Assembly (NCBI GenBank): GCA_023151145.1
Contig: JAKLJM010000204.1
Location: forward strand, 1 to 5,021
DNA from: Bacteriovoracaceae bacterium
Lineage (GTDB): Bacteria; Bdellovibrionota; Bacteriovoracia; Bacteriovoracales; Bacteriovoracaceae
Direction of reading: 5' to 3'
DNA length: 5,021 nucleotides
The position numbers were made by a program, and so were the translations under genes. The notes under the pieces were generated by a model. The model was given only the letters and a program-made list of their open reading frames with translations. It was not told where the DNA came from and ran no database searches. Positions 1 to 4,384 of this stretch are shown here, in pieces; positions within the stretch are counted from its first letter, which is position 1, and each line of letters starts with the position of its first letter.

Positions 1-79
1 AAACTTCGAGACTGGTTCGGTAAAAGAGTTACAGTTCAAAGACTTTAGCGCAAAAGTTGGAGCGATCTTTCTTTTTTAA
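1..79 (+). CDS. C-terminal end of a probable outer-membrane beta-barrel protein (partial)
   Basis: The window opens inside a reading frame whose first full codon is at base 2 and which stops with TAA at 77-79. The 25 visible residues end in AKVGAIFLF. The last nine residues alternate small or polar with hydrophobic side chains and finish on phenylalanine. That is the usual form of the last beta-strand and BAM-recognition signal of a Gram-negative outer-membrane barrel. The preceding stretch (KELQFKDFSAK) is compatible with the previous strand and turn. The other two + frames hit stops or give no sensible peptide here. Only the tail is visible, so the family cannot be named and a chance open frame is not excluded. 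A strong hairpin begins 15 bases after the stop, as expected at the end of a transcription unit, which supports a real gene end. Confidence 0.5.
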   Translation, partial: NFETGSVKELQFKDFSAKVGAIFLF

Positions 80-94
80 TAAGTAAAAATTAAA

Positions 95-139
95 TAGCTC
101 CTTGATTAGTAACCATGAATTTCACTAGTTAAGGAGCTA
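95..139 (+). terminator. Long stem-loop after the upstream gene, possible terminator
   Basis: Bases 95-110 pair with 124-139 around a 13-base loop (111-123). The outer nine pairs (TAGCTCCTT/AAGGAGCTA) are perfect Watson-Crick. The inner seven contain two G-U pairs (104:130 and 106:128), so the stem is unbroken over 16 bp only as a + strand transcript. On the minus strand those two positions become C-A mismatches. This orientation fits a terminator for the gene ending at 79. The following sequence (AATATAATTCTTTC) is AT-rich but not a clean U-tract, so termination efficiency is uncertain. The same palindrome lies directly before a TATAAT box, so it could also act as a protein-binding operator for the next gene. 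Confidence 0.5.
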
Positions 140-147
140 AATATAAT
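121..147 (+). promoter_or_regulatory. Candidate sigma70-type promoter for the coiled-coil gene
   Basis: A perfect TATAAT lies at 142-147, which would place transcription start near 154 and leave a leader of about 42 bases before the ATG at 196. The best upstream match is TTCACT at 121-126, four of six to TTGACA, but the spacer is only 15 bp, so the -35 is weak. The -35 region overlaps the right arm of the 95-139 hairpin. TATAAT can occur by chance in AT-rich DNA. Support comes from its position between a gene end and a well-formed Shine-Dalgarno/start pair. Confidence 0.35.
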
Positions 148-195
148 TCTTTCATTTGAATAAGGTTTCCTCGGTAATTAAACCTAGGAGATGTT

Positions 196-708
196 ATGAT
201 AAATGCATTAAGGTATAAAGAAAGGCTTGAAGAATCTGGCTTTACTCCAGAACAAGCGAAAAATTCGGTGGATATTTGGATGAGTTTAATAAATGAAAAT
301 TTTGCAACCAAAGCTGATATGCGCGAATTTCAACTTGTAAATAAGTCAGAGCTTAAAGACGTTCAAGTTCAAATTCAAAATGACATGAAAGATATGCGTA
401 CAGATATTGAAGGTCAGATTAAAGATTTACGTTCGGATATTGAAGGTCAAATTAAAGATTTACGTTCGGATATTGAAGGTCAAATTAAAGATTTACGTTC
501 GGATATTGAAGGTCAAATTAAAGATTTACGTTCGGATCTCGATGGCCAGATTAAAGACTTACGGACAGATTTTGATGGCCAGATTAAAGATGTTAGATCA
601 GATATGAAGTCAATGAAAAGCGAGATAGTTTTTACTCTTGGCGGTCTAATGATTGGTCTCTTCACAATTAGCACATCGATCATTTCCATTTTAATCTCAA
701 GAATGTAA
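196..708 (+). CDS. Tail-anchored coiled-coil protein with 11-residue repeats (DUF1640/Bdr-like)
   Basis: This 170-aa protein has three parts. Residues 1-45 form a helical head containing LRYKERLEESGFTPEQAK and NFATKADM. This resembles the start of DUF1640/CCDC90-type bacterial proteins, which typically read 'GF-xx-QA-...-ATKADL'. Residues 46-143 are a charged coiled coil, dominated from D70 to S135 by six tandem copies of D-I-E-G-Q-I-K-D-L-R-S. A decayed seventh copy (QIQNDMKDMRT) precedes them. Residues 144-167 are one hydrophobic helix ending in ISRM, so the protein is probably C-terminally anchored in the inner membrane with the coil on the cytoplasmic side. Head, repeats and terminal helix together recall Borrelia Bdr proteins, but that is analogy, not shown homology. 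The start is fixed by AGGAG at 186-190, five bases before the ATG. The gene stands alone, with hairpins on both sides. Molecular function is unknown. Confidence 0.85.
   Translation: MINALRYKERLEESGFTPEQAKNSVDIWMSLINENFATKADMREFQLVNKSELKDVQVQIQNDMKDMRTDIEGQIKDLRSDIEGQIKDLRSDIEGQIKDLRSDIEGQIKDLRSDLDGQIKDLRTDFDGQIKDVRSDMKSMKSEIVFTLGGLMIGLFTISTSIISILISRM
403..600 (+). repeat. Six in-frame 33-bp tandem repeats within the coiled-coil gene
   Basis: Units start at 403, 436, 469, 502, 535 and 568. Units 2, 3 and 4 are identical at DNA level and unit 1 differs by one base (CAG for CAA). Units 5 and 6 have diverged (DLDGQIKDLRT and DFDGQIKDVRS). The unit is 11 codons, so copy gain or loss keeps the frame. 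Hydrophobic residues sit at unit positions 2, 6 and 9, a 4-3-4 spacing that is a hendecad coiled-coil pattern rather than a heptad. The identical central copies indicate recent expansion by slippage or unequal recombination. Confidence 0.95.
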
Positions 709-733
709 AATTCATCCATAATTTAAAATATCG

Positions 734-764
734 GCCCTTTTGTATTCAAAAGGGCATTTTATTA
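734..764 (+). terminator. Rho-independent terminator after the coiled-coil gene
   Basis: A perfect 9-bp stem (GCCCTTTTG at 734-742 with CAAAAGGGC at 747-755) closes a four-base TATT loop. It is followed by ATTTTATTA on the + strand. It begins 25 bases after the stop of the coiled-coil gene and is the expected terminator of that unit. Unusually, the ligA start codon is only six bases after the T-rich tail, so the hairpin may also affect ligA expression. Confidence 0.85.
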
Positions 765-769
765 TAGGT

Positions 770-2653
770 ATGGCCGTGAAGAATAGAGTTCAAGAATTAG
801 AAAAATTAATTATTCACCATAAATCTCTCTATTATTCTGGAAAACCAGAAATTTCAGATCATGAATACGATGCACTTGAAAATGAGTTAAAGAAATTAGA
901 TTCAGAAAATTCAGTATTAAATCTCATTGGTAGTGTTTCAACAAATCTAGAAAAAGTTAAACACGATCAAAAAATGCTCTCACTAGATAAGGTTTATAAC
1001 CTCGAAGAATTAATAAAGTGGAAAGGAAGTGATGAGATTGTTTCTACCTTTAAAGTAGACGGCGTGTCTTGTTCATTGATTTACGATAATGGACATCTCG
1101 TATTAGCAAAGACCAGAGGGGATGGATCATTTGGTGAAGACATTACAGATAAAGTTCGCTGGATTGAAGAGTTGCCAAAGACAATATCAATAAAAGAAAA
1201 AATAGAAATTAGAGGCGAGTTATATGCTAACGAAAAAAATTTCTTTTTGCTTTCTGATGAAATGATTTCAAGAGGATTAGAGAAACCAACTAGCCAAAGA
1301 AATATCGTCGCAGGGTTAATGGGAAGAAAGGAACATCTCGATCTATGTCGCTTTATTACATTTATGGGCTTTGATGTTTTGGGTTTAAATAGTTTAAAAA
1401 CAGAAATTGAAAAAGAAAAAATCCTGTCTAAAAATGGGTTCAATACACCAAGGGTTACACTTCATAAAAACAACAATACGATAGAAGAAGAAATAGAAAA
1501 TGCACGTATCTTTATGAGTGAAGGAGATTACCAGATTGATGGTGTGGTTTTTACTTACAATGACATTTTAAAACAAAACGAACTTGGAAACACGGCCCAC
1601 CATCCACGTTTTAAAATGGCCTTTAAGTTCATGGGTGAATCAAAGACAACAAAGATTCAAGAAATAACATGGCAAGTATCACGCAATGGCTTTTTGACAC
1701 CTGTGGCGGAAGTTGAGCCGGTGGAATTAAGTGGCGCCATGATTTCAAGAGTAACGCTACATAACTATGGCATGGTAAGACAGTTTGAATTAAAGTCAGG
1801 TGATGAAATAGAAATAATAAGATCTGGCGAAGTCATTCCTAAATTCTTATCGGTGATTAAGTCTTCTGAGAGTAAGTTTTCTTATCCTAAAAATTGTCCA
1901 AGCTGTAATTCAGATTTAGTCGTAAAAGAAATTCGATTAATGTGTATAAACGAATTTTGCCCGGGGAAAAATAAAGAAATTATTTTAAATTTCATCGTTA
2001 AAATTGGAATTGAAGATTTAAGTTCAAAAAGATTGGATGAATTATTAAGAGTAGGCCTAGTTAAAACGATACCGGATCTCTATAAATTAACAGTTGCTGA
2101 TTTTATGGGGCTTGAGAAAGTTAAAGATAAATTAGCAGAGAAGCTTTATGAAAACATTCAAAAAACTAAGTCAACAGATCTCATTACCTTTCTTTCGAGT
2201 CTAGGAATCACTGGCGGAGCATATAATAAATGCGAAAAAGTCGTTCATGCGGGCTTTGATGATATTGAAAAAATCTTGAATTTAACATTTGAGCAGCTTA
2301 AAAGTATTGATGGCTTTGCAGAAAAATCAGCAGAAGATTTTCTGCAATCTCTAAGAGAAAAACATCCCTTAATAAAAGAACTCATTCAGTTAGGCTTTGA
2401 AATCAAGAAAGAAGAAAAAAAACAAACGATAATTACAGATAAAAAGATTTGTATCACTGGAGCTCTTTCAGAAAAAAGATCAGTGATTGAGGACAAAATA
2501 AGAGAAAATGGCGGGGTCGTTGTAGGATCAGTTTCGAAAAACACTGACTATCTTCTAACCAATGAAACAGACCCGAACTCAAGTAAGTTTAAAAAAGCAT
2601 TGGAACTAAAAATCCCAATCATTACCGAAGAACAATTCTTCAAAATGATTTAA
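770..2653 (+). CDS. ligA: NAD+-dependent DNA ligase LigA
   Basis: This enzyme seals nicks in duplex DNA using NAD+, in replication and repair. From the ATG at 770 it is 627 aa, a little short of the usual ~670. Domain order is complete. Domain Ia holds HHKSLYY and the SDHEYD motif (about 16-34). The adenylation domain has the KVDG motif with presumed catalytic K95, TRGDG (115-119), RGE (148-150), IDGVV (256-260) and MAFKF (283-287). The OB fold includes QVSRNGFLTPVAEVEPV. The zinc knuckle has Cys 376, 379, 392 and 397. Helix-hairpin-helix repeats follow, then a C-terminal BRCT domain (about 552-627, with GG at 580-581). Several positions normally conserved after the zinc knuckle and in the HhH repeats differ, so it is a divergent member. 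An in-frame TTG at 740 is rejected because it lies inside the terminator hairpin. The ATG at 770 lacks a properly spaced Shine-Dalgarno. GTG at 776, seven bases after AGG at 766-768, is an alternative start. No promoter is obvious. Confidence 0.96.
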   Translation: MAVKNRVQELEKLIIHHKSLYYSGKPEISDHEYDALENELKKLDSENSVLNLIGSVSTNLEKVKHDQKMLSLDKVYNLEELIKWKGSDEIVSTFKVDGVSCSLIYDNGHLVLAKTRGDGSFGEDITDKVRWIEELPKTISIKEKIEIRGELYANEKNFFLLSDEMISRGLEKPTSQRNIVAGLMGRKEHLDLCRFITFMGFDVLGLNSLKTEIEKEKILSKNGFNTPRVTLHKNNNTIEEEIENARIFMSEGDYQIDGVVFTYNDILKQNELGNTAHHPRFKMAFKFMGESKTTKIQEITWQVSRNGFLTPVAEVEPVELSGAMISRVTLHNYGMVRQFELKSGDEIEIIRSGEVIPKFLSVIKSSESKFSYPKNCPSCNSDLVVKEIRLMCINEFCPGKNKEIILNFIVKIGIEDLSSKRLDELLRVGLVKTIPDLYKLTVADFMGLEKVKDKLAEKLYENIQKTKSTDLITFLSSLGITGGAYNKCEKVVHAGFDDIEKILNLTFEQLKSIDGFAEKSAEDFLQSLREKHPLIKELIQLGFEIKKEEKKQTIITDKKICITGALSEKRSVIEDKIRENGGVVVGSVSKNTDYLLTNETDPNSSKFKKALELKIPIITEEQFFKMI

Positions 2654-2656
2654 AGC

Positions 2657-2706
2657 TTCGCATTAGGTTCCAGGAACCTAAATGCGCAGGAACCTAAATG
2701 CGAATT
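2657..2706. terminator. Shared hairpin between convergent ligA and barrel gene
   Basis: TTCGCATTAGGTTCC (2657-2671) is complementary to GGAACCTAAATGCG at 2673-2686. It is also complementary, with a longer match, to GGAACCTAAATGCGAA at 2689-2704. Each pairing needs one bulged base. The core is the palindrome AGGTTCCAGGAACCT (2665-2679). The structure sits four bases after the ligA stop and overlaps the last codons and stop of the minus-strand barrel gene. It is therefore in the right place to end both transcripts. Neither side has a good U-tract: the minus side continues AAGCTTTAAATCATTTT. Intrinsic termination is plausible but not certain. Confidence 0.5.
2671..2702. repeat. Perfect 16-bp tandem duplication
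   Basis: CAGGAACCTAAATGCG occurs at 2671-2686 and again, without a gap, at 2687-2702. The duplication covers one arm of the convergent-end hairpin and runs through the TAG stop of the minus-strand barrel gene. That stop lies at 2694-2696, in the second copy. The two copies can compete for the single complementary arm at 2657-2671. Removing one copy would leave a nearly perfect palindrome, so this looks like a recent slippage event on an older hairpin. Confidence 0.95.
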
Positions 2707-3251
2707 GAAAAGCCAAGCGTTGGGCGTATTTCATAATCATCTAAAGCTGGATCGTCTGTTGGTGTGTAAACAGCAGTTACGTCAGCGTTGAGTGAGAAGG
2801 CGTTTAAGATGTGTAGGGAAAGGCCTGTCCCAACATAGGGGTCAGTGGTAGTTGAGGTAGAGGATGTTGAACTGGCACCACTAACAGTGCGAGTGGTTTT
2901 AGTTTGTTTCATTTGCATACCACCGCTTAAGTTCCACGATAAGAAAGATGCCATACTAAAATCACCGCGAAGACCAACACGCAATTTATCATCGACAAAT
3001 TTATAGGTAGTACTTGTGGCAACATCCGTTGATGTGTCATCGCCGTGAGTGTATTCAGCTTCAAGGCTTGTAATGGGAAGTCGATAGAGTGCTCTTGCTC
3101 CAAACACAGTTCTCGTCTTCATGGTTGGAGTTGGTAGAACTCGTTGTACTTTTTCAAAACCAACAATCGGTGTAATTGTTAAGCCATCGGGAATTTTTGC
3201 CAATGTCGAAACAGAAAATAGAGTTAGAGTAGAGAGCAAAATTTTTTTCAT
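2694..3251 (-). CDS. Small outer-membrane beta-barrel protein
   Basis: This 185-aa protein begins with a Sec signal peptide (basic MKK, hydrophobic LLSTLTLFSVS, probable cleavage after A18 in TLA-KIP). The mature part has about eight amphipathic strands. They include LTITPIVGFEKVQ, RTVFGARALYRLPI, LEAEYTHG, KLRVGLRGDF, LSWNLSGGMQMKQ, PYVGTGLSLHIL, FSLNADVTAVYT and YEIRPTLGFSIRI. This fits a small OmpA/OmpW-sized eight-stranded barrel in the outer membrane. Two long segments (about 69-83 and 116-137) are rich in Ser and Thr and would be exposed loops. The protein ends in isoleucine rather than the usual phenylalanine. AGGA lies seven bases before the ATG (minus strand, 3259-3262). The specific role (porin, adhesin or structural) cannot be told from sequence. 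The 3' end overlaps the duplicated hairpin shared with ligA. Confidence 0.85.
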   Translation of the reverse strand: MKKILLSTLTLFSVSTLAKIPDGLTITPIVGFEKVQRVLPTPTMKTRTVFGARALYRLPITSLEAEYTHGDDTSTDVATSTTYKFVDDKLRVGLRGDFSMASFLSWNLSGGMQMKQTKTTRTVSGASSTSSTSTTTDPYVGTGLSLHILNAFSLNADVTAVYTPTDDPALDDYEIRPTLGFSIRI

Positions 3252-3331
3252 ATATCCATCCTAGATTAAGATACGCTCTAAAATTTTAACTGATATATGA
3301 GATTTTAAAAGGAAGGAAAAAAAAGAACGTC

Positions 3332-3372
3332 AAAAATGCCAGGACCCATCTACTCGGCAAAATGGGTCCTGG
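3332..3372 (-). terminator. Strong rho-independent terminator for the 132-aa exported protein gene
   Basis: An 11-bp perfect stem pairs CCAGGACCCAT (3339-3349) with ATGGGTCCTGG (3362-3372) around a 12-base loop. Read on the minus strand, the stem is followed by CATTTTTG, with five T at 3332-3336. The + strand side has no T-run, so it acts in the minus direction. It starts 14 bases after the stop of the gene at 3387-3785 and separates that gene from the barrel gene. Confidence 0.9.
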
Positions 3373-3386
3373 AGAAAGGGCAAAAA

Positions 3387-3785
3387 CTAGTACTCAACGA
3401 TTTCAGTTGTGCACTCAACGATTCTATTCAAGGTTAAACCATTGGTGATTTCACCATACTTAGTATGCTGAATTTGATTGAAATGTGGTTCTAGTTTAAT
3501 TGTTAATGTGTAGTGAGGAGTCATGAAATCACGAGGTCTTAAAGTAATAACAGACTTTAGAAATCCTTGTGAATTAAACATAATTAATTCTGCATCGAAA
3601 GTCTTTTTCAGACCAAAAAACTCAGCCTCTACTTCAATGCGGTTTGTTTTTGAAGCTGTGTTTTTACTATGAATTTCAACGCCATTATCTAGTACGCAAT
3701 GAAGTTCATTAAGTTTTAATTTCTGAGCTGCAAAGCTTGATAGCGATAAAAAAGAAAGTGTGGCAAAAAGGAAAATTTTCTTCAT
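3387..3785 (-). CDS. Exported hypothetical protein, 132 aa
   Basis: I do not recognise the family. The first 20 residues are a textbook Sec signal peptide (MKKIF, then a Leu/Phe/Ser-rich core, probable cleavage at SFAA-QK or just before). The mature protein of about 112 residues appears mostly beta-strand, for example RIEVEAEFFG, TFDAELIMFN, FLKSVITLRP and YTLTIKLEP. It has exactly two cysteines outside the signal, in LHCVL near the N-terminus and VECTT near the C-terminus. These could form a disulfide closing a beta-sandwich, suggesting a periplasmic or secreted protein. There is no lipobox and no further membrane segment. The start is supported by GGAGG (3792-3796) six bases upstream. The C-terminus repeats I-V-E (IVECTTEIVEY), encoded by an 11-bp direct repeat at 3392-3402 and 3413-3423. 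A strong terminator follows. The translation start lies in a large hairpin, described separately. Confidence 0.8.
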   Translation of the reverse strand: MKKIFLFATLSFLSLSSFAAQKLKLNELHCVLDNGVEIHSKNTASKTNRIEVEAEFFGLKKTFDAELIMFNSQGFLKSVITLRPRDFMTPHYTLTIKLEPHFNQIQHTKYGEITNGLTLNRIVECTTEIVEY

Positions 3786-3840
3786 AAGTTGCCTCCGATA
3801 AAAAGTAATATATTATAACTTTTTACGGGAGAGCAACTTA
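3785..3840 (-). promoter_or_regulatory. Long hairpin burying the ribosome-binding site of the 132-aa gene
   Basis: Nearly the whole 56 bases fold on themselves. TAAGTTGC (3785-3792) pairs with GCAACTTA (3833-3840). CTCC (3793-3796) pairs with GGAG (3828-3831). TAAAAAGT (3799-3806) pairs with ACTTTTTA (3818-3825), and ATA pairs with TAT around a TAT tip (3811-3813). Small bulges separate the blocks, giving about 24 pairs in all. In a minus-strand transcript this hides the GGAGG Shine-Dalgarno (3792-3796) and reaches the first base of the start codon. It could be a translational lock on read-through RNA or a DNA operator. No T-tract follows it, so it is not an ordinary terminator. Confidence 0.6.
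3812..3817 (-). promoter_or_regulatory. Candidate -10 box for the 132-aa gene
   Basis: The minus strand reads TATAAT at these six bases, which would start transcription near 3805, about 20 bases before the ATG at 3785. The nearest -35-like string, TTGCTC (3831-3836), is only 13 bp away, too close for a standard promoter. At the usual spacing nothing matches well. The box falls at the tip of the long hairpin, so a transcript from here would lack the 5' arm and leave the ribosome-binding site free. Confidence 0.35.
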
Positions 3841-3861
3841 AAAATTAGGTTCCAGGAACCT
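3840..3861 (-). terminator. Compact terminator for the 101-aa gene, built on the AGGTTCC palindrome
   Basis: The palindrome AGGTTCCAGGAACCT (3847-3861) forms a six-pair stem with a triloop. Read on the minus strand it is followed by AATTTTTAAG, with five T at 3840-3844. It lies 14 bases after the stop of the gene at 3876-4181. The stem is short, but upstream A and downstream T runs could extend it. The same 15-bp core occurs at 2665-2679. Confidence 0.6.
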
Positions 3862-3875
3862 TTTCTCTGCGTTAA

Positions 3876-4181
3876 TTAACGGCAATCGATGTCTTTATAT
3901 TCCATAGATTCATTTATTTTTGTGAAGCTCACAGTGCAAGTCCAGTTACCAAGACGGCCAGTGTGTGGATTTCTAGTCACAACATCGGCAATAACTTGAA
4001 CGCCATCAGAAGTCATTTGAAGATCGTGATTAGAGATTGATTCAACAGAAAGATCAGCATAATCATACATTTCATGATTGATGGCATCGTCAGTTTCAAT
4101 CAGTAATTCTTTGATTTTTCCAGCTTGAACTGAAGATGTAAGGGCCGCAATTGTGAGTAATCCGATAAACAATGATTTCAT
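3876..4181 (-). CDS. Exported hypothetical protein, 101 aa
   Basis: I do not recognise this family. Residues 1-20 form a Sec signal peptide (MKSLFIGLLTIAALTSSVQA) with likely cleavage after VQA, before GKIKEL. The mature part is only about 81 residues, acidic near its start (ELLIETDDAINHEMYDYADLSVES). It ends in a beta-rich section, VQVIADVVTRNPHTGRLGNWTCTVSFTKI, then YKDIDCR. Its two cysteines, C82 and C100, could form one disulfide. This suggests a small folded periplasmic or secreted protein, without lipobox or membrane anchor. The ATG is preceded at eight bases by AGGAG (minus strand, 4190-4194). It points the same way as the next exported-protein gene but is separated by a terminator and hairpin, so the two are probably separate units. 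No convincing promoter was found in the divergent gap upstream. Confidence 0.75.
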   Translation of the reverse strand: MKSLFIGLLTIAALTSSVQAGKIKELLIETDDAINHEMYDYADLSVESISNHDLQMTSDGVQVIADVVTRNPHTGRLGNWTCTVSFTKINESMEYKDIDCR

Positions 4182-4213
4182 ATGTGTTTCTCCTAAAAAA
4201 TTAATGCAACGAA

Positions 4214-4273
4214 AAGGTTCCTGACGTAGGCAGTTTCAAAGAAACTGCAAACCTTCATTAGAACCTTCATTAG
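4214..4273. repeat. Nested inverted repeat plus 12-bp tandem repeat in a divergent gap
   Basis: Outer arms AAGGTTC (4214-4220) and GAACCTT (4261-4267) flank a perfect inner hairpin. That hairpin is GCAGTTTC (4230-4237), loop AAA, GAAACTGC (4241-4248). Overlapping the right side is a perfect 12-bp tandem repeat, AACCTTCATTAG at 4250-4261 and 4262-4273. The outer arms use the same letters as the AGGTTCC/GGAACCT palindrome seen at two other sites. The gap of 203 bp (4182-4384) lies between divergent genes, so no terminator is expected here. The structure is more likely an operator region or a decayed repeat element. Confidence 0.75.
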
Positions 4274-4384
4274 CGCGTTAGAAAGGAGAACGTCAATGAG
4301 TGTGTAATTAGGATTCGGTTAGTTTTAGTAGAGGGTTTGTAAAAAGTTTGATAGGGTTAAGCTTAGGAAAATAGAACAAACTAT

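Noticed and set aside
129..311. 60-codon minus-strand frame over the start of the coiled-coil gene
   Set aside because: It overlaps a well-supported gene, its promoter and its Shine-Dalgarno, and has no ribosome-binding site or recognisable product.
403..600. CRISPR-like array
   Set aside because: The repeats are contiguous with no spacers and encode protein in frame.
407..719. Open frames on both strands across the 33-bp repeats (407-607 plus, 513-719 minus)
   Set aside because: Because the repeat length is a multiple of three, any frame free of stops in one unit stays open through all units. These are shadows of the coiled-coil gene and lack start signals.
740..769. TTG-initiated N-terminal extension of ligA by ten residues
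   Set aside because: The TTG is inside the left arm of the terminator hairpin, has no Shine-Dalgarno, and the extra residues match nothing in LigA. The ATG at 770 gives the expected N-terminus.
1081..1443. 120-codon minus-strand frame inside ligA
   Set aside because: It is antisense to the highly conserved adenylation domain and its product shows no domain. It is a codon-bias shadow.
3279..3310. Short AT-only palindromes (TAAAATTTTA, TTTTAAAA) and TAAAAT boxes upstream of the barrel gene
   Set aside because: They are too short and too AT-rich to separate from chance, and no -35 at proper spacing supports a promoter call.
3336..3437. 33-codon + strand ORF starting in the terminator at 3332-3372
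   Set aside because: No Shine-Dalgarno. It runs through the terminator stem and antisense to the end of the 132-aa gene.
2657..4273. Mobile element bounded by the AGGTTCC palindromes
   Set aside because: No transposase or recombinase lies between the copies, no target-site duplication is visible, and the enclosed genes are ordinary exported-protein genes with their own signals.
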